Part shown: positions 7,784-15,753 of the stretch, one piece after another
How positions within the stretch are numbered: the stretch's first letter is position 1
Layout of the letters: each line of letters opens with the position of its first letter
Assembly (NCBI GenBank): GCA_002433235.1
Contig: DJHS01000096.1
Location: forward strand, 1-23,039
Length of the DNA stretch: 23,039 nt
DNA from: UBA6614 sp002433235
GTDB lineage: Bacteria > Verrucomicrobiota > Verrucomicrobiia > Limisphaerales > UBA1100
Direction: 5' to 3'
Made by a program: the position numbers and the translations under genes
Notes under the pieces: model-generated
Databases searched by the model: none
Told to the model about the DNA's origin: nothing
What the model saw: the letters and a program-made list of their open reading frames with translations, nothing else

Positions 7784-8728
7784 ATGTCGCAACGGATTCT
7801 CTTCGGAGTCATCACGGTCTTTTGGCTCGTGATGAACGTCCTGCTTTGGCGCGCGGAACATTTCGGCGCCAAGGTTCCGATTGAGACCGTGTGGCGCCGT
7901 GTGCTCAGTCCGGAGGAGGACATTACGCACTACGACATTTATCGGACCCGGGACAATGAATGGATTGGATCCTTCACCTGGACCGCCACCGCGCTGGATG
8001 ACAATGGCACGCCATTGCCCTTGGAAAACCTGAGCCGGGAACCCGCCGGCTATCAAATCGAACTGGATGCCACACCGCCCAACACCGAGGGCCTGGTCAC
8101 ACTCTCGAATGGCAGCCAGCTGGAGTTCACGCTGGACCTGCTGTTTGACAAGCAGCGCGAGTGGCAGGAGATGACCATGACCCTCAATCCTCCCATGACA
8201 CGCCGGCAGGTCGGTGGCACCTTGGAGCGTGAATGGTCTCTCGCGTTGAAAAGCGCAACGACCAACGACATGGTGCAAATCGATTTCGGGCGTGGCCCTG
8301 GCGAAAAGCAGCACTTGGAAATCAACCCCAGCCGTGACGGGCTGGTGGGCACGGCCGCACATTTGATGAAGGAGATGGGCAGCGAATCGTTGCTCGGCGG
8401 CGACCAAGCCTACGGCGCACTTTCCAGTTCCGGCCAGATCCGCAAGATGTTGCAGATGGCAACGGCTTCCGCCGCCGCCTCAAGCGTGCTGCCCCACCGC
8501 CGGTTGAAGCTGGCCTGGGAGTCACGTTATGGGACATTGCCCGATCACTCCCGGACGCTGCGCGTTTACCGCGTGCATGCGCCGCTGGAAATGGGGGTGT
8601 TAAATTTTGGCGACATCGTCGCCTATATTGGCCAAAACGGAGAATTGATCCGGGCCGAGCTACCCCTCGCGGGGGGCATAGAAATCCGCAGCCGGCGCCA
8701 TTACCCCCGGCCGCGCCCAAAGCGATGA
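7784..8728 (+). CDS. Membrane-anchored protein of unknown function, partner of the ABC transporter
   Basis: I do not recognise this 314-residue protein. A single transmembrane helix at about 5-23 (ILFGVITVFWLVMNVLLW) is followed by a large soluble domain, rich in beta-strand-like alternation in its first half. A short Ala/Ser-rich helix lies near 225-240, and the C-terminus is basic (ending RRHYPRPRPKR). By charge the soluble part is likely extracytoplasmic, but this is uncertain. The ATG at 7784 was chosen over a TTG at 7748 because it places the helix at the N-terminus. The stop codon overlaps the next ATG (ATGA at 8725-8728), so it is almost surely translationally coupled to the ABC ATPase and may be an accessory or adaptor subunit of that transporter. 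Confidence 0.78.
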   Translation: MSQRILFGVITVFWLVMNVLLWRAEHFGAKVPIETVWRRVLSPEEDITHYDIYRTRDNEWIGSFTWTATALDDNGTPLPLENLSREPAGYQIELDATPPNTEGLVTLSNGSQLEFTLDLLFDKQREWQEMTMTLNPPMTRRQVGGTLEREWSLALKSATTNDMVQIDFGRGPGEKQHLEINPSRDGLVGTAAHLMKEMGSESLLGGDQAYGALSSSGQIRKMLQMATASAAASSVLPHRRLKLAWESRYGTLPDHSRTLRVYRVHAPLEMGVLNFGDIVAYIGQNGELIRAELPLAGGIEIRSRRHYPRPRPKR

Positions 8729-9519
8729 TTGAATTCCGCAACCTTGTAAAAAAATTCGGCGACCTCGTGGCAGTCGACCACATCAACCTGACGGTCAAGT
8801 CAGGCGAATTCTTTTGCGTGCTCGGCCCCAATGCCGCCGGCAAAACCACCTCCATCAAGATGCTCACCGGTCTCATCCGACCCACCGAGGGGCAGGTTCG
8901 AGTGTGTGGCTTTGATGTTCAGGAAGAGCCCGTCGAGGTGCGCAAACGTCTGGCCTATGTGCCGGACTTTCCGTTCCTTTATGACAAGCTTACCCCGCTG
9001 GAATTCTTCCGGTTCACCGGCCGGCTCTTTGGCATGGAGGAAGACCTGATGGACAATCGCACGCGGGATCTCATCCCGCGTTTCAGTCTCGATCCCTACA
9101 TCGACCTGTCCATTGAAAGCCTGTCCCACGGCACACGGCAGCGCATTGCCATCGTCTCCGCGCTCATGCATGCCCCGGATGTGTTCGTGCTCGATGAGCC
9201 GATGGTTGGGTTGGATCCCCATCACGCCCGGGTTCTCAAGGATGTTCTGCGCGAACGCGCCACCGCGGGCATGACAGTCTTTCTCTCCACGCACCAGCTT
9301 AGTGTCGCCGAGGAAATGGCCGACCGCATCGGTATTATCCACAACGGTCAACTGATTGCCGCCGGCACCAAGGAGGATCTGCGCGAACAAGCGGGCAACG
9401 ACGGCGCTCTGGAAGACACTTTCCTGGCCCTGACCCGCGAGGATGAAAGTACGGTGGAGACCCAGATGCGCCAGCTCCATCAGGAACGAGGCCCAGAGAC
9501 AGCTCCTATCGGCGACTGA
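8725..9519 (+). CDS. ABC transporter ATP-binding protein (ABC-2 exporter type)
   Basis: This 264-residue cytoplasmic ATPase would energise the permease encoded 5 bases downstream. The Walker A motif is GPNAAGKT at 34-41, with Ala replacing the usual Gly before AGKT. The signature loop is LSHGT at 133-137, a divergent form of LSGGQ. Walker B is VFVLDEP (153-159), and the switch histidine is H190 in STHQ. At the Q-loop position the sequence reads VPDFPFLYDKLT, with Asp in place of Gln/Glu, so several nucleotide-site positions are non-canonical, though the catalytic Lys, Asp and Glu are kept. Length and motif order are normal for a single-domain ABC-2 ATPase. Its start overlaps the previous stop by 4 bases. 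The substrate cannot be predicted. Confidence 0.95.
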   Translation: MIEFRNLVKKFGDLVAVDHINLTVKSGEFFCVLGPNAAGKTTSIKMLTGLIRPTEGQVRVCGFDVQEEPVEVRKRLAYVPDFPFLYDKLTPLEFFRFTGRLFGMEEDLMDNRTRDLIPRFSLDPYIDLSIESLSHGTRQRIAIVSALMHAPDVFVLDEPMVGLDPHHARVLKDVLRERATAGMTVFLSTHQLSVAEEMADRIGIIHNGQLIAAGTKEDLREQAGNDGALEDTFLALTREDESTVETQMRQLHQERGPETAPIGD

Positions 9520-9524
9520 TTATC

Positions 9525-12500
9525 GTGGAACCCAACCGCTCGCCTCTGCTCCTGCTCCTTTCGCTGCATCTCAAGCAGCTCTGGCGCAAGCTGCGTGATG
9601 CCAACGAACGCTCCGGCTCCTTGACGTGGCTGATCGTAGGCTTCGTGGCCACCTATCCCATCATCGCCATGTGGCTGTTCAGCCGCGGCCTTCGCAAGCT
9701 CAACGCTGTCCAAGGCATCGGCCCCGTGCTCATCGAGGAACTCGTTTTTCTCCTCTTCGCGTTCCTGTTCATGATGCTCCTCTTTTCCAACGTCGTGGTC
9801 GGCTACACCAACTTCTTTCGCAACAAGGAATCCGTCTATCTTTTCACTCTGCCCATTCCCGCCAGTGGAATTTTCCGGTGGAAATTCATCGAATCCACCT
9901 GCATCGCATCCTGGGCGTTCCTCCTGCTCGTCGCCCCATTGCTGGCGGCCTACGGAATGCAGCAAAAAGCGGAATGGCACTTTTATGTTTTAACCCCCAT
10001 TCTCGTTGGCCTGTTTATTATTCTGCCCGCTGTGCTCGGGTGCTGGACCGCCATCCTCCTAGCGCGGCACTTGGACCGGAAGCTGTTTCAGATCGGCGGC
10101 GTGCTGGTGGCCATTACCATCGTCCTCGCGCTTCGGGCCTATCTGCAGCCCGAGGTTGTGGCCGATGAATCCCTCATCATCACCGCTGGCGAAGAGCGCT
10201 CCCGCCTGCTGGCCAAGACCCGGTTTGTCCAGTTTCCTTTCATGCCCAGCTACTGGCTCTCCCGATCCGTCTCCGAGTGGAAGGATGGCGTCTATGACCT
10301 GTCCGTGTTTTATCTTCTGGTTCTCCTCAGCAACGTACTCTTCTTCGGTTTCCTCGGCTTCACCCGGACGGGGAAATATTTCTACAGCGCCTTGTCCACC
10401 ACCCTCAGTCGCGGCAGCCTAGTCGCCAACTGGGCCCAACTAATCCGTCACGGTGGACGCGCTTGTGCCGGGTTAACCCTCCTGAGTTTTTTCCTTCCTT
10501 ACCTGTCGCTACAGGACGCCCTCAACTCCGCCCGCAATGAAATGACCCGGCTCGGCGACACCAAGCAAAACCCTGTGATTTCCAACCGGGCCGATTGGCC
10601 CACACTCCGCGCCACTTCCCCCCGTGCCTACGAGTTCTCCTCCCAGTTGACCGCTGCGTTCGACCAGCTTGCTTTGAACATCGGTCCTCAGGGACTTGGC
10701 CACCTCGGTGCCCAGCCCGGGCAGATTAAAGGCGTCCGGCCCGCCTTTACCGGCCTGCCTCAACTTGTGGATCAACACCTCGGCTTCGTGGACCTCAAGC
10801 CCGTGGACGCAGAGTTTAGCCTTCGCATTCGGGATTACTTCCAAGCCAATCTATCCGGCCTCGCGCTGGCCCTTGGCGCCACGCCCATCACCAAGCCCCT
10901 GCGTCTCCAGCCGGTTCCGCGGCCTGTGATCACCGCCGCCGCCATCTCTCCTGATGGACAGCATGCCGCCGCCGCTTGGCCCGGCCACCTCGCCCAATTC
11001 CAGCCGGACGCAGGCGATTCCTTAACGCCTGTCCAAACCCCATTTCAGATCGTCACCGCCATGCAATACAGCCCGGACGGAAAAACCCTTGCCTTGGCTG
11101 GCATCACGCATGAAGGACAGGGGCGCATCCAATTCCGCAAACCCACTGGGGAAATAAAGAGGGATCATCCAGTCCCGGCCACCGCGCTTTGTGCCGCCTA
11201 TTCACCCGATGGCTCCACTTTGGCCGTGGGCCTGGCCAATGGCTCCACCCTGCTGCTCCCCACTCAAGGAGACGGTGGATCCCGTGAATTTCAGCATGAT
11301 GATGATCGAATTTCCGGCCTCGCATGGAGTCCGGATGGAAACCAACTCGTGGTCACCGGCCTGAAGAGCGAGGCCCACATCATCGACCTTGAAAATCCGT
11401 CCGACCCAAGCCACCTGTTCGTAGACGCTGACATCGTTTCCCTGCACGACGGCCAACGACTCTTGACCGGCCAAAAAGTGCAAAACCTCACAACCCGCCT
11501 TCCCCATCAGGACGAGCAAATTGCCCGGGCACCCCGCGAAAAATATGACACCGCCGCACAAACCGGCGATATCTACGCCATGGCCACCCTGCCCGGCCAC
11601 GAACGCTTCGCCGTTGCCGGTGATTTCCCTGGGGCATACCTCATCCAGACAGACACACTTGAACCCGTGCAGCAAATCCCCGGTCGGCCCAATGACTTGA
11701 ATACCGCCGTCAGTCTCAACGCCAACGGCGAGCGCCTCATTCTGGGCAGCCGCGATGGCCTCGTGGAAATCCATGACCTTTCCGGCAGCACGCCACGCCT
11801 GGTGCGAACCCTTCAGGTGGAAAATCCGCCACCGCCCGATTCCATCGGGCCGTCCCGTTCATTGCTCTTTCTCATTCCCGTCACCGCGCTCGCCGCCCTC
11901 GTGGCCAACCGGCCCGCCGTATACCTAATCGGCGGCCTTATGCCCTTTGCCATTATAGCTTGGATTTTTGCCCCCGCTCAGTCCATGCCGGCTTCCTCCC
12001 TTTGGGGTATTGGGTTGTGGCTCGCTTTGCTTGGCGGCACGGGGCAACTCGCCTCCCTCACATCCTTCTGGGAAACCTCTGCCAAGAGTGTCGAGACCCG
12101 CAAGCAGGAGCGTTTCCGCCACGGCCCTCTCGATCGGCTTTCCGGATGGCTCCCCCTCATCTCCCCAGACACCCGGGCCTTGCTCCTCAAGGACATCCGC
12201 GTCTTTTGTCGGGACACCGCCCAATGGGGCCAATCCTTGATGCTGTTTGGCATCCTCGGCCTTTACTTCATGAACATGCACTACTTCACCCAGAAGCTTT
12301 CCAACTTCTGGATCTATGTGATAACCTACATGAATTTCGCCGTCTGCGCACTCAACCTCGCAACCCTCACCACCCGCTTTGTTTACCCACAATTTTCACT
12401 GGAGGGCAAACGCGTCTGGATCATCGGCCTAGCTCCTATGGGGTTGGTTCGTGTAGTACTCGTCAAGGTCGGCCTAGCCACGGCCATTTCCCTGCTGGTC

Positions 12501-12896
12501 ACTCTCCCGCTCATTTGGCTTTCCTGCCACATGCTGGATTTGCCCATTCGCCAAACCCTGTACTTCATCTTTGCCATTACCCTAATGGCCCTCACTCTCA
12601 ATAGCCTCGCCGTCGGCATGGGCGTTCTTTATCCCAATTTGAAGGAGGATAATCCCAGCAAAATCGTCAGCGGATTTGGCGGAACATTTTGCCTCGTGCT
12701 CAGCTTCGTCTACATCGGCGCCTGCATCATGTTTCTAGGCATGGCCTCGCCATGGGGCTCGCCATGGCACCTCTTGGGAATGCCCCCTCTGGAAAAGCGC
12801 CTCGTGGCTTTTGGAGGATTTCTGCTCCTCTCTCTTTCCCTCGGACTATTCCCGCTCCTACATGCAAGGGATAAAGTCACAAAAATGGAGCACTAA
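9525..12896 (+). CDS. ABC-2-type permease with a large internal WD40-like propeller insertion
   Basis: The 1123-residue protein starts at a GTG five bases after the ATPase stop and has no strong Shine-Dalgarno. Residues 1-305 hold about six membrane helices (34-53, 69-92, 128-146, 154-180, 190-205, 259-280) and a cytoplasmic coupling-type loop (NFFRNKESVYLFTLPIP). Residues from about 858 to the end return to permease character, with helices from about 902 and motifs such as LLLKDIRVFCRD. Between them lies an unusual block. It has one helix (313-327) and a soluble linker (330-465). A propeller of WD40/PD40 style follows (465-765), with SPDG motifs at 475, 517, 560 and 602. Three more helices complete it (778-795, 798-818, 825-845). 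The block has an even helix count, so the C-terminal half would keep its orientation and the propeller would face the periplasm. Substrate unknown. Confidence 0.88.
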   Translation: MEPNRSPLLLLLSLHLKQLWRKLRDANERSGSLTWLIVGFVATYPIIAMWLFSRGLRKLNAVQGIGPVLIEELVFLLFAFLFMMLLFSNVVVGYTNFFRNKESVYLFTLPIPASGIFRWKFIESTCIASWAFLLLVAPLLAAYGMQQKAEWHFYVLTPILVGLFIILPAVLGCWTAILLARHLDRKLFQIGGVLVAITIVLALRAYLQPEVVADESLIITAGEERSRLLAKTRFVQFPFMPSYWLSRSVSEWKDGVYDLSVFYLLVLLSNVLFFGFLGFTRTGKYFYSALSTTLSRGSLVANWAQLIRHGGRACAGLTLLSFFLPYLSLQDALNSARNEMTRLGDTKQNPVISNRADWPTLRATSPRAYEFSSQLTAAFDQLALNIGPQGLGHLGAQPGQIKGVRPAFTGLPQLVDQHLGFVDLKPVDAEFSLRIRDYFQANLSGLALALGATPITKPLRLQPVPRPVITAAAISPDGQHAAAAWPGHLAQFQPDAGDSLTPVQTPFQIVTAMQYSPDGKTLALAGITHEGQGRIQFRKPTGEIKRDHPVPATALCAAYSPDGSTLAVGLANGSTLLLPTQGDGGSREFQHDDDRISGLAWSPDGNQLVVTGLKSEAHIIDLENPSDPSHLFVDADIVSLHDGQRLLTGQKVQNLTTRLPHQDEQIARAPREKYDTAAQTGDIYAMATLPGHERFAVAGDFPGAYLIQTDTLEPVQQIPGRPNDLNTAVSLNANGERLILGSRDGLVEIHDLSGSTPRLVRTLQVENPPPPDSIGPSRSLLFLIPVTALAALVANRPAVYLIGGLMPFAIIAWIFAPAQSMPASSLWGIGLWLALLGGTGQLASLTSFWETSAKSVETRKQERFRHGPLDRLSGWLPLISPDTRALLLKDIRVFCRDTAQWGQSLMLFGILGLYFMNMHYFTQKLSNFWIYVITYMNFAVCALNLATLTTRFVYPQFSLEGKRVWIIGLAPMGLVRVVLVKVGLATAISLLVTLPLIWLSCHMLDLPIRQTLYFIFAITLMALTLNSLAVGMGVLYPNLKEDNPSKIVSGFGGTFCLVLSFVYIGACIMFLGMASPWGSPWHLLGMPPLEKRLVAFGGFLLLSLSLGLFPLLHARDKVTKMEH

Positions 12897-12906
12897 CCCA
12901 ATATAA

Positions 12907-12932
12907 TGTGGCTATATCTACTATTAGCCACA
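12907..12932. repeat. 8-bp perfect inverted repeat beside a TATAAT box
   Basis: TGTGGCTA (12907-12914) and TAGCCACA (12925-12932) form a perfect palindrome with a 10-base spacer, 10 bases after the permease stop. A perfect TATAAT (12902-12907) shares its last base with the first arm, but no good -35 is seen 17 bases upstream. There is no T-run after the stem, so terminator function is unlikely. It could be an operator over a transcription start for the two coiled-coil genes, or an RNA hairpin separating them from the permease message. A TTGACA lies at 12942-12947 without a matching -10. Confidence 0.45.
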
Positions 12933-12977
12933 AGATATGCTTTGACAAACTGTCCTCTGCCCCCTTAGCCTTCTGGC

Positions 12978-13607
12978 ATGTCCTCTTTGGATGGATCAGG
13001 ATTATTGGAGGAGGATTTCCCCGCGGCGGGCCATGCCACTCCCAAGCGCGCGGTGCATCCCGAGCGCGAGGAATTGGACACGCAATCGGTGGATCTGCAG
13101 AAGCGGATCACCGACCTCAGTCGCGAACTGGAGAATGTCGAACGCGAACGGACCTCAGTTGAGGAATCGCGGCGGCGTTTCTCGGAATTTGAGACAGGAC
13201 GCGATGAGATGCTGGAGGAGCTGACCCGCGGTCTGGGATTGCTTGAGGAAGCCGAGCACGATGCCCGCCGGGACGCTGAGCAAATGGGACGCACCATCAC
13301 CGACATGCGGAAAGCTCTGGGCAAAGTGGAGGAACTGGAGGATGTCGATACCAATCAGGATGACTGGAAGGTGCGGCTGACCCGAAACCTCACAATCATC
13401 GAGAATGCCCGCATGGAGATCAACTCGGCCAAGCTAAGATGGCCCCTGCTGACTGAAAACTCCGAGGATCAAGGCTCCAGCGAAAACCTCGCCTCCCAAA
13501 CCGTGGCGGAGCACAGCTTTGGCCATTACTGCCTCATGGGTTTGGCGTTCACATGGCCCCTCGTGCTGCTTGGCGCAGCCATCTTCGCCTATCTTCTTTT
13601 CAAATAA
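12978..13607 (+). CDS. Tail-anchored coiled-coil protein of unknown function
   Basis: I do not recognise this 209-residue protein. Residues about 30-125 are highly charged, rich in Glu/Arg/Leu with heptad-like spacing (DLQKRITDLSRELENVERER), a strong coiled-coil candidate. One hydrophobic segment at 184-207 ends two residues from the C-terminus (FAYLLFK), so the protein is probably held in the membrane by its tail with the coiled coil in the cytoplasm. No signal peptide and no enzyme motif are seen. The ATG at 12978 has no clear Shine-Dalgarno; the reading frame is unbroken and shows normal codon character. It lies 81 bases after the ABC permease and 12 bases before a second tail-anchored protein, which suggests a joint role with that protein and perhaps with the transporter. 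Confidence 0.75.
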   Translation: MSSLDGSGLLEEDFPAAGHATPKRAVHPEREELDTQSVDLQKRITDLSRELENVERERTSVEESRRRFSEFETGRDEMLEELTRGLGLLEEAEHDARRDAEQMGRTITDMRKALGKVEELEDVDTNQDDWKVRLTRNLTIIENARMEINSAKLRWPLLTENSEDQGSSENLASQTVAEHSFGHYCLMGLAFTWPLVLLGAAIFAYLLFK

Positions 13608-13619
13608 ACCAGGTGCCCG

Positions 13620-14120
13620 ATGGCATGGGGACGTAAAAAGCAACGCAGTTCGGAAAGACGCGCCAGCGAGTTTGATGACCGCATCGCCACGTTGCAGCGG
13701 GAAATCCAAAAGCTTCAAACCGTTCTGGACGAAGGCGATCCTCAAGGCGTTCGCGAAGCCCTCAAGGAAACCAAGCCCGCCCGCCGGAAACGCAAGGTCA
13801 CCCCCCCCGAGGAATTGAATCTCACTCGTCCCCGGCCTGTTGAACCACGCCGCGAGCATCCCGGACTGTACAATGCCCAAGGCGTTCGCAAGTTTGACCT
13901 TGCCGGCGCATGGGAACGGATCACGGGACGAATTGCCGATGAGCAGCCGGCGCCCGGCACCGAGACGCGGCTTTACACCTTCATCCCCGGTGAGACACTG
14001 GACGGCCAGCCCGCCTTGGGCATCGAAAAACGCAAGGCACGGAACCGGTTCATTTTTCTGTTCCTCATTTTTCTGGCCGTTCTCTGGAGCGTGCTCACGC
14101 TCCTGCTGCCTCAGCTCTAG
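13620..14120 (+). CDS. Small tail-anchored protein with N-terminal coiled coil, unknown function
   Basis: This 166-residue protein is not recognised. It has a very basic N-terminus (WGRKKQRSSERRAS). A short coiled-coil segment follows at about 18-37 (DDRIATLQREIQKLQTVLDEG), then a basic proline-containing linker around 50-80. A single membrane helix at 143-163 almost reaches the C-terminus (LLLPQL). The layout mirrors the preceding gene although the sequences differ. The ATG at 13620 is preceded by AGGTG (13611-13615), one of the better ribosome sites in the region, and the gap to the previous stop is only 12 bases, so the two are very likely co-transcribed. The cytoplasmic part may bind an acidic partner or nucleic acid, but this is speculation from charge alone. 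Confidence 0.75.
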   Translation: MAWGRKKQRSSERRASEFDDRIATLQREIQKLQTVLDEGDPQGVREALKETKPARRKRKVTPPEELNLTRPRPVEPRREHPGLYNAQGVRKFDLAGAWERITGRIADEQPAPGTETRLYTFIPGETLDGQPALGIEKRKARNRFIFLFLIFLAVLWSVLTLLLPQL

Positions 14121-14161
14121 TGGCTCTTGCCAAACAGGTTTTGCAATCCTAGTCTTTCTGT

Positions 14162-14632
14162 ATGGCCCAAACCATCTCCACGCCTCTGGGAAAATTCCAC
14201 GCCCACTTTTCACCCCGTGGCTTGGCACGGCTTCATTTTCCCGGCGACACATCCGCCACGAAAAACAAAACCGCGCCGTGCACCGCAGCTTGGACGCGTC
14301 AAACCCGCAACGCCTTGGTGGACATCCTGAAGGGGAAGACCCCGAGCAAGCTGCCTCCCCTCGACCTCTCCTGCGGGACGCACTTTCAACAAAAACTTTG
14401 GCACGCCCTGCTGCGCATCCCCGCTGGCAAGACCCGATCCTATGGGGAACTGGCTGTTTCCCTGCGCCGGCCAAATGCCGCCCGGGCCATTGGCCAGGCC
14501 TGCGGTGCCAACCCCATCCCCGTGATCATTCCCTGCCACCGGGTCCTAGCCACCAACGGCGGGTTGGGTGGCTTCTCTGGCGGCTTGGGATGGAAGGAGA
14601 AACTCCTCCAGATAGAAGGACACATGTTTTAA
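14162..14632 (+). CDS. ogt: Methylated-DNA--protein-cysteine methyltransferase
   Basis: The 156-residue cytoplasmic protein repairs O6-alkylguanine by suicidal transfer of the alkyl group to its own cysteine. The active site IPCHRV is at 123-128, with C125 as acceptor. It is preceded by the helix-turn-helix region RRPNAARAIGQACGANP, whose Arg and Asn are typical. FQQKLWHALLRIPAGKTRSYGELA is the family's DNA-binding helix start. The C-terminal GLGGFSGGLGWKEKLLQIEG matches the usual substrate-pocket end. Length fits a single-domain Ogt with a shortened N-terminal domain and no Ada metal centre. The ATG at 14162 has no good Shine-Dalgarno. It follows the coiled-coil gene by 41 bases, and its TAA overlaps the stop of the convergent LOG-family gene. 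Its placement here may be incidental to the ABC cluster. Confidence 0.95.
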   Translation: MAQTISTPLGKFHAHFSPRGLARLHFPGDTSATKNKTAPCTAAWTRQTRNALVDILKGKTPSKLPPLDLSCGTHFQQKLWHALLRIPAGKTRSYGELAVSLRRPNAARAIGQACGANPIPVIIPCHRVLATNGGLGGFSGGLGWKEKLLQIEGHMF

Positions 14633-15651
14633 TAGTTGTTTAAAACGCCAATCAGTTCGCGCAATCGCGCGTAGCTCATCCGGTCAAACCCCATCGTGAT
14701 GCGTGGCAGGTCCAGACAGTCGTTGTCCTCCTGTTCATCCGGAGATGGTTCTGCACCACGGATGGGTTCCCCCGTGATGATGTCCCCGAAATCCTCATTC
14801 AAGGCCTCCAAGGCCGAGCTTGAGGGCGCGTTCTGCAGCCGGATAACCAGTTCGCCCCGCACAAAACGATAGGAGTGGAAGTTGCGGTAAAACCGAGCCA
14901 CCCATTTCACGGCTTCCGCCGGGTCGTCCGTCATCTTCCATAAGTTCAGGTCCTCCGGTGAAATCAGGCCGTCGCGCAACAGATGTTCGCGCACATGCCG
15001 TTCCCATGTTTTCCAGTAGGTACCTCCCGGCTTGTCGATCAACGCCAGCGGCATCAGCTGGGCCTTGCCTGTCTGCATCAGTGTCAACGTTTCGAACGCC
15101 TCGTCCTGTGTGCCGAAACCGCCGGGGAACAGCGCCACCGCGTGCGAATGCCGCAGGAATGTCAGTTTGCGCGTGAAGAAGTATTTAAAGTTGATGAGTT
15201 TCTTGTCGTGCTCGATGACCGGGTTGGCACCCGCCTCCCAAGGCAGGCGGATGTTGGCTCCAAAACTCATCTCCGAACCCGCGCCTTCATTGCCCGCCTG
15301 CATGATGCCCGGCCCCGCGCCCGTGATCACCATCCAGCCCTCCTCAGCACACAGGCGCGCGAACTCCACCGCCTGTTGATACTCCACCTTGTCCGGGCTT
15401 GTGCGCGCGGAGCCGAAAATCGTCACCTTTCGACGGTCGGCATAGGGCTCGAACAAATGAAACGCGTACCTCAGTTCGCGCACGGCCGTCTCGATGATCC
15501 GCGCATCCCCACGATGTTCCACGTCGTGCAACAGCTTCAGTGACTGCTCCACCAAGTTTTCCACCAAGTCGGCATTGTGACCGCCACCCTTGAACTCAAT
15601 TAACTCGCGAATTTTCCCCCGCAATTCCTCACGGTTTTCCCGGCTGCTCAT
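14629..15651 (-). CDS. LOG-family (TIGR00730-type) Rossmann-fold protein, putative nucleotide phosphoribohydrolase
   Basis: The 340-residue cytoplasmic protein carries the family signature PGGFGTQDE at 176-184, plus the nucleotide-binding loops FGSART (79-84) and GAGPGIMQAGNEGA (111-124). Known LOG-family enzymes cleave nucleoside 5'-monophosphates to base and ribose 5-phosphate, and plant members activate cytokinins; the bacterial nucleotide preference varies. This one is longer than the roughly 190-residue LOG core: an N-terminal helical part of about 70 residues and an acidic C-terminal tail of about 100 residues (SPDEQEDNDCLDLP) are added. The frame opens at a TTG (15690), but the ATG at 15651 has AGGA at a good distance and gives MSSRENREE. 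It converges with ogt, and the two stops overlap. Confidence 0.9.
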   Translation of the reverse strand: MSSRENREELRGKIRELIEFKGGGHNADLVENLVEQSLKLLHDVEHRGDARIIETAVRELRYAFHLFEPYADRRKVTIFGSARTSPDKVEYQQAVEFARLCAEEGWMVITGAGPGIMQAGNEGAGSEMSFGANIRLPWEAGANPVIEHDKKLINFKYFFTRKLTFLRHSHAVALFPGGFGTQDEAFETLTLMQTGKAQLMPLALIDKPGGTYWKTWERHVREHLLRDGLISPEDLNLWKMTDDPAEAVKWVARFYRNFHSYRFVRGELVIRLQNAPSSSALEALNEDFGDIITGEPIRGAEPSPDEQEDNDCLDLPRITMGFDRMSYARLRELIGVLNNY

Positions 15652-15706
15652 GCCCCATCCTAGTCCATGACCCTCCCGCCAGCCAGCCAATGCGAGTAGA
15701 CTCCAT

Positions 15707-15733
15707 AAAAAAAGCCGGGGCGAATACCCCGGC
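15707..15733 (-). terminator. Intrinsic terminator of the PQQ-type sugar dehydrogenase gene
   Basis: On the minus strand GCCGGGG, a six-base loop and CCCCGGC form a perfect 7-bp GC-only stem (15714-15733). Seven T (15707-15713 read as A on the plus strand) follow directly. It begins about 20 bases beyond the dehydrogenase stop at 15754 and before the LOG gene start at 15651. This is the clearest terminator in the window and separates the LOG gene into its own transcription unit. Confidence 0.9.
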
Positions 15734-15753
15734 CATGTTCAGTGAATGAGCAG

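Noticed and set aside
7673..8407. Minus-strand open frame (244 codons) opposite the isomerase end and the unknown anchored protein
   Set aside because: It spans the boundary of two plus-strand genes and has no family feature. The plus-strand frame has a membrane helix and an ATGA coupling to the ABC ATPase.
12942..12971. TTGACA at 12942 as a promoter for the first coiled-coil gene
   Set aside because: The -35 is perfect, but no acceptable -10 occurs at 16-18 bases and the ATG follows within a few bases. It is mentioned only as a weak possibility.
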